64,000 nt of DNA from Planctomycetota bacterium (lineage in GTDB: Bacteria; Planctomycetota; Phycisphaerae; Sedimentisphaerales; Anaerobacaceae), in NCBI GenBank assembly GCA_019456145.1, contig VRUL01000013.1, forward strand, positions 62,001 to 126,000, written 5' to 3'. The notes under the pieces are model-generated. The model worked only from the letters and a program-made list of their open reading frames with translations. It was not told the origin of the DNA and ran no database searches. Position numbers and translations under genes: made by a program. Positions within the stretch are counted from its first letter, which is position 1. The number at the start of each line of letters is the position of its first letter. This document shows positions 9,988 through 18,490 of this stretch, piece by piece.

Positions 9988-10434
9988 ATGAAGACAAGAA
10001 GAAAGAACCGGATGCGTAAAGGTTTTACGATGGTAGAGCTTATGGCCGTGCTTATTATCCTTGGTTTGCTTGCCACCGTGCTGGTGAAGAATTTCATGGG
10101 TCAGACGGATAAAGCTCGTGTTATAACGACCAAGGCGAACCTGAAGATTCTTCATACCGCCGTTATGCAGTACAAGATGGACACGGGCCAGTTTCCATCC
10201 GAAGAAGACGGACTTGTGGCTCTTATTGAGCCGCCAAGCGAGGTTGAGGAACTTGCTGAGCCAGGCGGATATCTCGAGACTACGGAGATTCCCAAAGACG
10301 GCTGGGGGAATGAGTATTATTATGAACTTTATCCAGAGAGCGGCAGGTCTTTTGTAATCATAAGCTGGGGTGCCGACGGCGAAGATGGAGGTGAGGACTA
10401 TGACTCCGACTTGTCCAGCACTGATGCCTTTTAA
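9988..10434 (+). CDS. gspG: Major pseudopilin GspG
   Basis: Main subunit of the T2SS pseudopilus. The class III leader MKTRRKNRMRKG ends at G12, and the mature protein starts FTMVELMAVLIILGLLA with the conserved Glu at +5 and a ~20-residue hydrophobic helix. The C-terminal domain has DTGQFPSEEDGLVALIEPP and DGWGNEYYYELYPESG, the GspG signature including the region of the calcium loop. 148 residues is standard. The start follows an AGGAG site 27 bp after gspF. Confidence 0.95.
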   Translation: MKTRRKNRMRKGFTMVELMAVLIILGLLATVLVKNFMGQTDKARVITTKANLKILHTAVMQYKMDTGQFPSEEDGLVALIEPPSEVEELAEPGGYLETTEIPKDGWGNEYYYELYPESGRSFVIISWGADGEDGGEDYDSDLSSTDAF

Positions 10435-10441
10435 TGCGTAT

Positions 10442-11032
10442 ATGCGAAAATGCTTATATGTGTCGGCATATTCACGCATTCGCAGATACAACAATCCGCA
10501 CAGGCACGGTTTTACGCTGACAGAGTTGATAGTTGTACTTGTGATACTCTCGCTGTTTATGCTTTTGACGGTGATGAATCTTTTCGGATTGCTAACGAAA
10601 AAAAGATTTGAGTTACAGGCCCAGGAGTTTGTCTCGACAATGCAAATGGCAGCCGCCGCCGCGGCCGAGAGTGACAGAAGGTACGAAGTTATAATTGACC
10701 TGACAGAGCAGACTTATACCCTTCGCCAGGTTACGAGCCCTGATCTAACGCAGGTTCTGGAAGAAGAGATTATTGTCACAAATGACTTTGGCAATAATTG
10801 CCAGGTCATCTATGTTTTGTTCGACGATTTGATGGAAACCGACGAAGACCACCAGATAGCTAAGTTTCGCGCAGGTCACGCCGGCTGGCAATACGGTGGA
10901 AAAATCGTTCTGCTCGACGAGCAGGAACAGCCATATACGATAGTGGTAAACCGAATGAACAGAGTTGTCACGTTAAAAGAAGGTGATGTTGAATTGTTAA
11001 TGCCGAAAGCTCGAGATGAAGTGCTTTTCTAA
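10442..11032 (+). CDS. gspH: Minor pseudopilin GspH-like
   Basis: A prepilin leader ending RHG precedes FTLTELIVVLVILSLFML, with Glu at +5. The rest is a ~170-residue globular domain with beta-strand pattern as in GspH/FimT. The frame is open from 10370, inside gspG, but the ATG at 10442 is chosen because it lies 7 bp after the gspG stop and gives a leader of normal length (23 residues). No clear Shine-Dalgarno precedes it, which suggests coupling to gspG translation. The 3' end overlaps gspI by 17 bp. Confidence 0.85.
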   Translation: MRKCLYVSAYSRIRRYNNPHRHGFTLTELIVVLVILSLFMLLTVMNLFGLLTKKRFELQAQEFVSTMQMAAAAAAESDRRYEVIIDLTEQTYTLRQVTSPDLTQVLEEEIIVTNDFGNNCQVIYVLFDDLMETDEDHQIAKFRAGHAGWQYGGKIVLLDEQEQPYTIVVNRMNRVVTLKEGDVELLMPKARDEVLF

Positions 11033-11924
11033 AAATAGTGATACGTTACTCGTATGTCGTCGTGCATTAGGCATTACGCAATCCGACCCTCGATGGCGGC
11101 GCAGGGGCGCAATACGCGATACGAGAGAGAAGGCTTTTAGCCTGGCGGAAACTGTAGCAGCTTTGGTTATACTGGCCTTTGTCTGTTCCAGTGTATTGGT
11201 TGTTTTCAACCGCTATATGGAATCTGCGGTAGATTCGGTCATGCGTATGCGGGCCTTTGAAGTTGCACGCGATAATATGGAGGAGCTTATTGCCTCGAAT
11301 TCAGCTCAAGAGTCGGTTGAGTATGGCAATAGTGAAAGGTATCCGGAGATCGAATGGGAGACATCTGTCGAGACGTTTTACGAGCCGTTGACCGCGAAGA
11401 TGTGGATCCAGGCGGTTTGCTCAGCCGAGTATATGGACTCCGAAGGCGAAGTGCAGAAGGTCGAACTGACACACTGGCTAACCGATGTGACAAAGTCACA
11501 GTTGCTTCAAATTCTTGCGCAGCGGCAGGAACAGTTCAGCGGCCAGGCTATCGAAACGCTGGAAGAAGCCGCTCAATATGCCGACGTTGACGAGCAAACA
11601 ATCCAGCAGTGGGTAGACAATGGTATGCTCCTGACCAAAGACGGCCAATACATTATGAGTCAGCTTGACCTTTATAAAGACAGCGATGGCAACCCGACCA
11701 TCGAGGACAGGAGGCGACTTGCAGAAGCTGATTCGGACTTAAAATTGCCAACAGGCAAACGGGCCAAGCCAGGCGGACCGCCCGGATCAGAACCAGATAA
11801 ACAGCGTAAGCAGTCCCCCCCAGATGATGGATTGAAAAGGATAGGCGGCTATACTCCGGAAGAGCTTAATAAGATGCCTTTCGATCAGATCTGGAAGATA
11901 TTATCAGACACTGACGAATTTTGA
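11016..11924 (+). CDS. gspI: Minor pseudopilin GspI-like with helix-turn-helix-like C-terminal segment
   Basis: A prepilin motif, KA|FSLAETVAALVILAFVC with Glu at +5, is followed by an ~80-residue pseudopilin-like domain. Position between gspH and gspJ fits GspI. Unusually, about residues 177-225 read like an excisionase/MerR-type winged helix-turn-helix (IETLEEAAQYADVDEQ, then TIQQWVDNGMLL), and the last 70 residues are charged and Pro-rich. At 302 residues it is more than twice the usual GspI (~120). The leader from this ATG is 39 residues and is encoded partly by word-like repeats, so the true start may lie further in. The HTH-like reading is by eye. Confidence 0.75.
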   Translation: MKCFSKNSDTLLVCRRALGITQSDPRWRRRGAIRDTREKAFSLAETVAALVILAFVCSSVLVVFNRYMESAVDSVMRMRAFEVARDNMEELIASNSAQESVEYGNSERYPEIEWETSVETFYEPLTAKMWIQAVCSAEYMDSEGEVQKVELTHWLTDVTKSQLLQILAQRQEQFSGQAIETLEEAAQYADVDEQTIQQWVDNGMLLTKDGQYIMSQLDLYKDSDGNPTIEDRRRLAEADSDLKLPTGKRAKPGGPPGSEPDKQRKQSPPDDGLKRIGGYTPEELNKMPFDQIWKILSDTDEF

Positions 11925-11940
11925 CGGGATACTGAAAATT

Positions 11941-12789
11941 ATGAAAAAAGGTTCTCACACATTAACAGGGCCACAGGGCTTTTCTTTGATAGAGGTGCTC
12001 GTATCGCTGTTGATAGCCGCGATGATTTTGGTTACGATGCTGGGTATCTATAACCGGGCCGAGAGTGTGGCTGCTACAATCACGCGCAAGCTTGACAGCT
12101 CCAAATTACAGTCTGAAATTCTGCAGCGCATTGCCGAGGACCTCGACAGAATAATTACAAACGACGCTTCTGTAACAATTAGTATCAAAAATAAATTTGT
12201 CAAAGGTTACCCGACGGCGCAACTGGCAATTACAAAAACTATCGTCGACGCCAAGAAAAAGGCAATGATCTTTGAAAATATCATTTGGCAGACCAACTAT
12301 GATTATGACGCCGGCGGCCTTATTTTATACCGACATCGCACGAGTGAGCTTGGATTGTTGGAAGATCAACTGTTTGACCAAGAGAGAGAGGTGTGGGAAC
12401 AAGGGCTTTTTGTGCCAATTTGTGACGGCATTACTTTTTTTAAGATCCAGGCGATCAGTAACGGAAAGCTTTTAGATAAATGGAACGGGCGAATGCCTCC
12501 CGGTGTTGAGGTCACTATTTCTTTTGCCGAGCCTTTTAAGGCATTAAACAATACTTGGGAAGTTTTTGATGAGGAAAAAGTTACTCGAGTCATAGCTATT
12601 GACAGAACCAGAAAAATCAAATTCAAAATCGCACCAATAGAGAAGAAGAAATCCCAGGACGATTTCGCCGAAGGAGCGGAAGAACTCGAAGGAGAAGAAG
12701 AACTCAAAGGATTGGAAAAATCCGGTGGAGCGGGAGAACCCAGAACATCAGGGAATCCCGTGGGACCGAAAAAACCTATTAGAAGATGA
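11941..12789 (+). CDS. gspJ: Minor pseudopilin GspJ
   Basis: A short leader MKKGSHTLTGPQG is cut before FSLIEVLVSLLIAAMIL, with Glu at +5. The ~200-residue globular part with PPGVEVTISF matches the GspJ pattern. A C-terminal extension (about 237-282) is rich in Glu, Lys, Gly and Pro and looks disordered. Comparable low-complexity tails occur on GspI and the GspC-like protein in this operon. The stop overlaps the start of gspK by 4 bp, indicating translational coupling. Confidence 0.9.
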   Translation: MKKGSHTLTGPQGFSLIEVLVSLLIAAMILVTMLGIYNRAESVAATITRKLDSSKLQSEILQRIAEDLDRIITNDASVTISIKNKFVKGYPTAQLAITKTIVDAKKKAMIFENIIWQTNYDYDAGGLILYRHRTSELGLLEDQLFDQEREVWEQGLFVPICDGITFFKIQAISNGKLLDKWNGRMPPGVEVTISFAEPFKALNNTWEVFDEEKVTRVIAIDRTRKIKFKIAPIEKKKSQDDFAEGAEELEGEEELKGLEKSGGAGEPRTSGNPVGPKKPIRR

Positions 12790-14138
12790 GAAACGAAAAG
12801 CGAAAAGTGAGTAGCCCGATACAATACGCCCGGGCCGGCATTGTGCTTTTGGTGACATTAGTGCTGTTGGTTGTGCTTTCTTCACTGATGTTTACCCTGA
12901 GCGTTCGTATGTCTGCCCAGCGTCACCGCGACAAGTATATCATGGATTATCAGTCAGCCCGCTATGCTCGTGACTCGGCCGTAAAATACGCCCTTGCGAC
13001 GTTGAATGATATTAATACGCCCCGCTTGATTGAACGTCCGAATGAGCCGGATTTTTCCGATTTGTTTATGCTTGACGAAGAGGAATACGCAGAACTATTG
13101 GCCGAGTGGGCTGTCCCAAACGAAGACATGTTGTCGGACCAGAGCGATAGGGACTTAGAGGAAGACTTTCGCTCACGGAGTTCTTCAAAGATTAACCCGA
13201 ATGACGTTAATGGGCTTGGTTATATTGACGACAGTAATTATGTTGACAGTTTTGGTGATTCTAATTCCCATAATTCACTGACGGTTCGTGGTCCGTATGG
13301 TCCGCCCTGGCCTTGTATAACCGAGCCGGTTGAGTTTGAGGTTGGTTCTGCCAAAGTTCGTATTGAAATTGAAGACGAAAGTGCAAAATACCCGATCGGC
13401 TGGGCGATGATGAACGATAAGAAAATCGAGCGTGAAGTTATAGCCGGATTAGAAACTTTCTGCGAGTGGATGGACGTCAATGACGTCCAGATCGACTCTC
13501 TGAAAGACCAGCTCGAGCAGATACGCAAGATAAAGCCATTCAAGATTGACTTCAAGCCGATAACGCAGATACAGAGACAGACAGTACCAGCTCCGAAAAC
13601 AATCGGTTCTACAAGAAGAACCAGCCGCAGCAGAGTCAGAGCTCCCCGAACGCGTACAGTCAGGAAAACTATATCTGTTGCCGAACAGGTCGCCAAACAG
13701 AACGCTGATTTTGCGAAACTTCTTCACAGCTCATTGATTGATACCGAGTCTCTCGCCAGGCCAATTATAATAAGTGAAACCAGGAAAGAATCTGCTCTGA
13801 AATATATTGGGATGTGGGCTTCGAGGCAGGTCAACATAAATACGGCACCCCGGCACGTGTTGGAAGCTGCTTTTATATTCGGCGGGGACGCGGACAAGAT
13901 AGCTGCCGAAATAATTCAGCGAAGACGCATAACGCCTTTTGCCGATATAGATGATTTGAAGCAGGATTTGTTTAGGTATTCTACATCGATTGAAAAGTGT
14001 GAAAAATATATTACAACCGCCAGTAAGATGTTTACTATTAAAGTAACTGCCGCAAGCGGCGTTGCAAAGGCATCGGCTATTATAGGGATAGTGAAAGAAG
14101 GTAGCAAAATAACACGTATTGCCGTGATCTCCAACTAA
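12786..14138 (+). CDS. gspK: Minor pseudopilin GspK
   Basis: The largest minor pseudopilin, thought to cap the pseudopilus tip with GspI and GspJ. An N-terminal hydrophobic helix (about 17-38, GIVLLVTLVLLVVLSSLMF) lacks the +5 Glu, as is typical for GspK. The SAM-like helix-hairpin-helix part has VNINTAPRHVLEAAF at about 348 and a FADIDDLKQDLF helix. A Arg/Thr-rich loop (about 262-300) is inserted before it. Length 450 is somewhat above the usual ~320. The start overlaps the gspJ stop (ATGA). Confidence 0.9.
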   Translation: MRNEKRKVSSPIQYARAGIVLLVTLVLLVVLSSLMFTLSVRMSAQRHRDKYIMDYQSARYARDSAVKYALATLNDINTPRLIERPNEPDFSDLFMLDEEEYAELLAEWAVPNEDMLSDQSDRDLEEDFRSRSSSKINPNDVNGLGYIDDSNYVDSFGDSNSHNSLTVRGPYGPPWPCITEPVEFEVGSAKVRIEIEDESAKYPIGWAMMNDKKIEREVIAGLETFCEWMDVNDVQIDSLKDQLEQIRKIKPFKIDFKPITQIQRQTVPAPKTIGSTRRTSRSRVRAPRTRTVRKTISVAEQVAKQNADFAKLLHSSLIDTESLARPIIISETRKESALKYIGMWASRQVNINTAPRHVLEAAFIFGGDADKIAAEIIQRRRITPFADIDDLKQDLFRYSTSIEKCEKYITTASKMFTIKVTAASGVAKASAIIGIVKEGSKITRIAVISN

Positions 14139-14217
14139 ATATTCGTTGTGTGTAATGCGTATTGTATATTTTGTAAGAGGCGTATTACTCATTACGATTT
14201 TCAGGAGTGTGCTCAAA

Positions 14218-15669
14218 TTGGAAGCTAAGAACTACTTGGGAATTTATTTAAGCAAAGATACTGCGACAGTGGTCTGTCTCGGTCCGCAAGGGAAGGACCA
14301 TAACATTCTGGGGTGCTTTAGCGTCACAGCCGGTGAGCAGGCCGAGCAAAGTTACCAGGAGTTGGCAACTCTTATCGCCCGGGGTTGTACGGAGCGAGAT
14401 TTGCGATTTTCAGAAGTTTCCGTGGCTTTGGATTGTGGGATGTTTATGCAGCATACTGTTCACAGCGATTTCACGGACCCAAAACAAATCGCACAGACTG
14501 TGAGATTTGATACAGAGGAAGCCCTTGCCACGGATATAAGTGAGATCGCGATTGCTTTCGAAATAACTTCAAGTGACCAGACGGGTTCCGGGCTGAGTAT
14601 TTTTAGTACACAGCGCAAAATATTGTCCGATGTTCTTCTTTCTTTGCAGAGTAATAATATCGATCCTGTAAGTGTAGAGCCTGATGTTAGTTGTCTGTCC
14701 AGATTTATATCGCGGAATGTATCTTTGCCCGAAGATTCGCACCCTCTTTTCGGTGTCCTTTCCCGCCACAATGGTTATTTTGTTGTTCCTGGTTCGTCTG
14801 GCTCTCAAAAAACATCGCTTATGCGAACATTTTTGGTTAGCCCGACACGGGCCAGGGCCGAGCTGCTGGCAAGAGAGGTATCTGTAACGACTGCTTTGGC
14901 TGAAAACCAGGAGCCGATAAATTGTCTCAAGGCTTTCGACTCTACCGGTTCTGTCAACTATCAGCAGCTCAGTGAGAGAATCGGCTTCGAAGCAAGCGGC
15001 GTTGATTTCGCCGAGGCGGCCGCCGTCGAGCCCCAGATTCTTGCTGATTGTGCCGACATAGTTGATTTTGTAATTGCCTATGGGGCAGCTTTAGCTCATT
15101 TGGAAAAGCCGCAAAGCATAAATTTCCGCAGCGACTTTATGCCCTATCAGGGCAAGAAGATGCGTCTGGAAAAGGCACTGAAGTTCGCAAGCGTATCAGT
15201 TACCATTTTTCTGCTTGCTCTTGGTGTGTATTTTCAGATGCCGTTGCTGAAAAAAAACGAATATCGCAGCGAATTGCGTAAAAAGTTCGCGGATGATTAC
15301 AAGGTCGTTATGTTAGGCAAGCCGTTGCCGGCGAAGTTCAAAGACGCGTTAAGAAAACTTAGCAGTGAAGATAGACGCATCCAGAATGTCCAGAGTGGCA
15401 GGTCCGGCGCCACAGGTGAAGAATCTATGATGAGTAAGCTGACATTGGTGCTTGAAGCATTTAACAAAGTTGCAAAAGCGACAAATTTGAAAATAAATAA
15501 GGTCTCGGTTACATCCAAGAATATTCGTATAGAAGGCGATACCTCCAGCCGAAATAACACCAACAAGTTATTCGCAGCAGTCAGAGAAAAGCTGGAGATT
15601 GTACAGTTTAATTATGATTTAAAAGCCGGGCGCGACGTCTTCAGCATAACGGTTGTCCCGAAAAAATAG
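14218..15669 (+). CDS. gspL: T2SS assembly protein GspL/PilM-like
   Basis: Bitopic scaffold protein: an actin-like cytoplasmic domain (about 1-300, opening YLGIYLSKDTATVVCLGP), one membrane segment at about 322-345 (VSVTIFLLALGVYFQM) and a small ferredoxin-like periplasmic domain at the end. The open frame begins at 14146, but the first 24 codons are word-like repeat DNA. The TTG at 14218 is preferred because CAGGAG lies at 14202-14207, 10 nt upstream. GspL identity rests on topology and position between gspK and gspM; a PilM/PilN-type relation is possible. Confidence 0.75.
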   Translation: MEAKNYLGIYLSKDTATVVCLGPQGKDHNILGCFSVTAGEQAEQSYQELATLIARGCTERDLRFSEVSVALDCGMFMQHTVHSDFTDPKQIAQTVRFDTEEALATDISEIAIAFEITSSDQTGSGLSIFSTQRKILSDVLLSLQSNNIDPVSVEPDVSCLSRFISRNVSLPEDSHPLFGVLSRHNGYFVVPGSSGSQKTSLMRTFLVSPTRARAELLAREVSVTTALAENQEPINCLKAFDSTGSVNYQQLSERIGFEASGVDFAEAAAVEPQILADCADIVDFVIAYGAALAHLEKPQSINFRSDFMPYQGKKMRLEKALKFASVSVTIFLLALGVYFQMPLLKKNEYRSELRKKFADDYKVVMLGKPLPAKFKDALRKLSSEDRRIQNVQSGRSGATGEESMMSKLTLVLEAFNKVAKATNLKINKVSVTSKNIRIEGDTSSRNNTNKLFAAVREKLEIVQFNYDLKAGRDVFSITVVPKK

Positions 15670-15684
15670 CGTAGGACAGGTTTT

Positions 15685-16185
15685 ATGAAAGACATATATA
15701 AAAATCCAATGTTGTATTATATACTCGTCCCCTGCATGGCCGCTTTATGGCCGTTATTGGTCTGGGCGGTGTATTTACCGGCTGCAGAACATGACTACAA
15801 GCAGGAGGAATCCCAATATATAGAAGCTAAAGTAACGATAGATTCGATTTTAGGCCGTGACCTTACTCGCCTGGAGCTTGCTGACCCGAATAAAACAGCG
15901 GATAAATTTGTTTATGACACTGCTGTCAGTGATATTGCCAACAGATGCAGGATATCCGCGACCAATTACACAGTCAGCTCGAAACCCATCAGAACTTCCA
16001 GCGGCAAGAAAAGCCAAAGTGCCAAGGTGGTTCTAAAACAGGTTAACATAGGAAGCTTTGCCGATTTTCTCTCTAAGATTCAACTTCGCTGGGCCAATTT
16101 GCAGTGTGAGAGTGTTACGCTGACCCAAAAGAAGGGCCTGAAGGATGTGTGGAAGGTGGATTTGGATTTCAAATATTACTATTAA
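15685..16185 (+). CDS. gspM: GspM/PilO-like inner-membrane protein
   Basis: 166 residues with one N-terminal membrane helix (about 10-32, YYILVPCMAALWPLLVW), a short coiled region, then an alpha/beta domain, as in GspM and PilO, which pair with GspL/PilM in the assembly platform. It begins 15 bp after gspL and is the last gene of the block. No gspN, gspO or prepilin peptidase gene is in this window, so the peptidase must be elsewhere. Primary sequence similarity to GspM is weak by eye; the call depends on topology and synteny. Confidence 0.6.
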   Translation: MKDIYKNPMLYYILVPCMAALWPLLVWAVYLPAAEHDYKQEESQYIEAKVTIDSILGRDLTRLELADPNKTADKFVYDTAVSDIANRCRISATNYTVSSKPIRTSSGKKSQSAKVVLKQVNIGSFADFLSKIQLRWANLQCESVTLTQKKGLKDVWKVDLDFKYYY

Positions 16186-16574
16186 AATCAGTCGATTGCA
16201 GCTTACGGGCTAACTCAATTACCAATCCGGTTTTTTTGTTAAGAATTTTAGACACTCACTATATATTGTATATTGCCCAATTTGCCCAGACAGACTCTTG
16301 TAGCGAATTTTTTTGTGAAATTTGTTTTTCAAAAGTCGATTTTTTATATTGACAAGCTGCATTTCTCCCCAATTTGCTCATTTTTTAGCTTTTTTGGCAA
16401 TTAAGTGAAAACAAAACTTTTCTAAAGTTTTCCTGCTGTTCCTGTCGATATCAACATTGAAAGGTTAGTTAGGGCCTGAGAAAGGATTCAGGGGGCACAC
16501 AATATATAGTGGTTCCAAGTCCGGGAGTGAAAGCATGGATGCTTTCGCCTGTATTATTGTAATAAATGGTCTAA
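16186..16574. other. 389-bp intergenic region between gspM and the FlgM-like gene
   Basis: AT-rich, no supported ORF. It contains a sigma-28-like pair (TAAAGTTT at 16423-16430 and GTCGATAT at 16444-16451, spacer 13 nt instead of 11) and a strong hairpin with an 8-bp perfect stem (GAAAGCAT at 16529-16536 pairing with ATGCTTTC at 16539-16546) extendable through G-U pairs. The hairpin has no following U-run, so it reads as a structured leader, not a terminator. No known riboswitch consensus was recognised. Confidence 0.45.
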
Positions 16575-16856
16575 ATGCATCATTTTGATATTAACGGCCG
16601 GTTCGGAGGCCAGGATCGACAAGACGATTCAGTCAAAGAGAACTTGGCTCCGGATGAGGATTTGATTATGGAGCAGATCCTTGAAAATCTAAACACTACG
16701 CCCATTGGTAAGGTGTTAAAAAGGATTGCTTTGCTGCCGGAGGTCCGTAAGCAGAAAGTTCTTGACGTTCGCCAGCAGCTTACCGAAGGTAAATACGATC
16801 TAAGTTCTCGATTGGATGTTGCCCTTGATAAGGTTCTTGAGGACCTTACGACATAA
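16575..16856 (+). CDS. flgM: FlgM-like anti-sigma factor
   Basis: 93-residue soluble protein. The C-terminal half reads LPEVRKQKVLDVRQQLTEGK followed by a helix LDVALDKVLEDL, matching the R..KV..VR..I..G.Y....ldiA..kvl..L pattern of FlgM, the inhibitor of flagellar sigma-28. The N-terminal half is polar and probably disordered, as in FlgM. No other flagellar gene is in the window. It stands alone between the T2SS operon and the convergent spoVG gene. A sigma-28-like promoter candidate lies upstream. It could alternatively be a DUF-type regulator sharing the helical motif. Confidence 0.55.
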   Translation: MHHFDINGRFGGQDRQDDSVKENLAPDEDLIMEQILENLNTTPIGKVLKRIALLPEVRKQKVLDVRQQLTEGKYDLSSRLDVALDKVLEDLTT

Positions 16857-16994
16857 GAGGGTTCTGTTGACAGTCAATAGCCCGGGCCGATGCTCAGGAT
16901 AACTACCTTATCGGCAGTTGGATAATCTTCAGCTTTTTTGTCTTTGCTTTCCCATTTTTTCCACTCGAGCGTGAATAAAATGGGATTGCTTTGA

Positions 16995-17435
16995 CTACGA
17001 GATTATTTCCGGGACATCATCTTCCGGCTCTTCTATTTCGACCGGCTTATATTCCGGCTGCTCGGATTTCCCAATTTCTTCCTTGAAAGCCACTGTTACT
17101 TTTTCCTGGATTCTTTCTCTGCATTTTGCATTAATGGGATGGGCTATATCGGCGTGCAGTTTCATTCTACCTTTGATGTCTTTTCTTGCGCGGTTGTCCT
17201 GAAGCGTCGTCCCGCAATTATTGCAGAATTTAGCCCTGAGATGGTTTTTGCTCCCACATTTTCCACAATGGTCGGTCATTTTTCTCGAAGGCATAGCAAC
17301 GAAATATCCGCCCGACCCTTCTATGACCTTGATGTCGCGGACCACAAACTCATTGTCCATCGTCACTGAGCAAAAAGCTTTTAACCTGTCATCTTTATTG
17401 CTCACTAAATTGACTCTAACCTCAGTGATTTCCAT
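16995..17435 (-). CDS. spoVG: SpoVG-family RNA/DNA-binding regulator with inserted zinc ribbon
   Basis: SpoVG is a small nucleic-acid-binding regulator. The N-terminal part matches closely ([11 protein letters not shown], then [14 protein letters not shown] and [10 protein letters not shown]), as does the later [18 protein letters not shown]. Between them, at about residues 53-94, sits an extra module with Cys57, Cys60, Cys71 and Cys74 (CGKCG...CNNCG), a classic zinc ribbon. The acidic C-terminus is extended. It is 37 bp downstream of ispE on the same strand, recalling the ispE-purR-spoVG neighbourhood of Firmicutes. A duplicated GCGAGGC word precedes the start and can serve as ribosome binding site. 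Confidence 0.85.
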   Translation of the reverse strand: MEITEVRVNLVSNKDDRLKAFCSVTMDNEFVVRDIKVIEGSGGYFVAMPSRKMTDHCGKCGSKNHLRAKFCNNCGTTLQDNRARKDIKGRMKLHADIAHPINAKCRERIQEKVTVAFKEEIGKSEQPEYKPVEIEEPEDDVPEIIS

Positions 17436-17472
17436 TTTTTGCCTCGCTTAATTTTTCGCCTCGCTTAAAAGT

Positions 17473-18372
17473 CTACCACTTATTGTTATTGACGATAATG
17501 TTTATGCAGCCAATATTTTCAGTAAGTTTCTGTTTGATCTTGCCCGCTCTTTTTTTCTCGCTGCTGCCCATAGTAAAAAACAAAGCTGACCCACTACCGC
17601 TCAGGCACAAAGGCCCGATACCCAAGGATTCAATTCTTGCTTTCAATTCAGCAAGCCCCCTATATAAATTAAAACAACTTATACTCAGCATATTTGCGCA
17701 CATTTTCGAAAGTAAATCAAACCTGTTTTTTTCAATATGGCTTTTTATTCTTGTGGTGAGTTTTTCATAAAGAGGCCGATTTGCCCTGTAATTGGCGTAA
17801 ACCTCTTTTGTAGAGACACTTACGTCTGGAAGCATCAGCAGGGCCGAAAAGTCAAAATTTTTCGTTAATTTTTTAATTTTTTCGCCTTTTCCCGTGCAAA
17901 ATGCCAGCGGCCCATCCAAAAAGAAGGGCACGTCGCTGCCCAATTGCTCAGAGAGTTTGGCAAGCCGGCGATTTGACAGCCCTAAGTCTAAGTATTTATT
18001 AAGCCCTATAAGAGTTGCTGCTGCGTCGCTGCTGCCTGAAGCCAATCCTGAACCTGCCGGGATGTTTTTTGTAAGGGTGAGTTTGATGTCGGTAAGCCGG
18101 CCGCTGCTATCGAGCATTTTAGCGGCCTGGTAGATAAGGTTTTCTTTTCCCTCGGGTGCCCAGTGAGGCCCCTTGCAGATTAGTTCGATGCCGGCTTTTC
18201 GGCCCGGCTCGATGAGGATTTCATCGTAGAAGTTCACCTTGGCCATCACCGTTTCTATTTCGTGAAAGCCGTCGGGACGTTTGCCTGCTATTAAGAGAGA
18301 GAGGTTGATTTTGGCGGGGGCCCGCACTAATAGCCCATCGTTGACCGTTTCAAATTGTTCTTTGCTGCTCAT
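17473..18372 (-). CDS. ispE: 4-diphosphocytidyl-2-C-methyl-D-erythritol kinase
   Basis: ATP-dependent kinase of the MEP (non-mevalonate) isoprenoid pathway, cytoplasmic. The start of the GHMP fold is visible as APAKINLSLLIAGKRPDGFH, and the ATP-binding glycine loop as PAGSGLASGSSDAAA (about 104-118). A third GHMP motif, LSGSGSALFF, is near the end. Length 299 is normal. It is followed by spoVG with a short gap, so the two are probably co-transcribed. With the polyprenyl synthase at 53.5 kb it supplies isoprenoid carriers and quinones. Confidence 0.95.
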   Translation of the reverse strand: MSSKEQFETVNDGLLVRAPAKINLSLLIAGKRPDGFHEIETVMAKVNFYDEILIEPGRKAGIELICKGPHWAPEGKENLIYQAAKMLDSSGRLTDIKLTLTKNIPAGSGLASGSSDAAATLIGLNKYLDLGLSNRRLAKLSEQLGSDVPFFLDGPLAFCTGKGEKIKKLTKNFDFSALLMLPDVSVSTKEVYANYRANRPLYEKLTTRIKSHIEKNRFDLLSKMCANMLSISCFNLYRGLAELKARIESLGIGPLCLSGSGSALFFTMGSSEKKRAGKIKQKLTENIGCINIIVNNNKW

Positions 18373-18451
18373 ATTTGCTCGTTGACATTATAGCATATTA
18401 TTTTTATTTTGAAGACAGAAAATCGGCCATAGAGGAGATGAGAAAAGAAGA

Positions 18452-18476
18452 GATTCCTGCTTTGACAGGAATTACA
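18452..18476 (+). repeat. Dispersed hairpin repeat, copy 1
   Basis: GATTCCTGCTTTGACAGGAA followed by TTACA. A 7-bp stem (ATTCCTG/CAGGAAT, 18453-18472) encloses a 6-nt loop. It resembles copies at 29192, 40471 and 50478, which share the GATTCC-hairpin-GGAATGACA layout. It lies just upstream of the DedA-type gene. Confidence 0.6.
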
Positions 18477-18490
18477 GTTGGGAATATAGA

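Noticed and set aside
3042..16185. Type IV pilus operon instead of T2SS
   Set aside because: The GspG-type calcium-loop region, GspK-type SAM-like domain and GspI/J/K order favour T2SS; no pilA, pilQ or pilC arrangement.
16440..16560. c-di-GMP (GEMM) riboswitch before the FlgM-like gene
   Set aside because: A hairpin is present but the GEMM core sequences are not.
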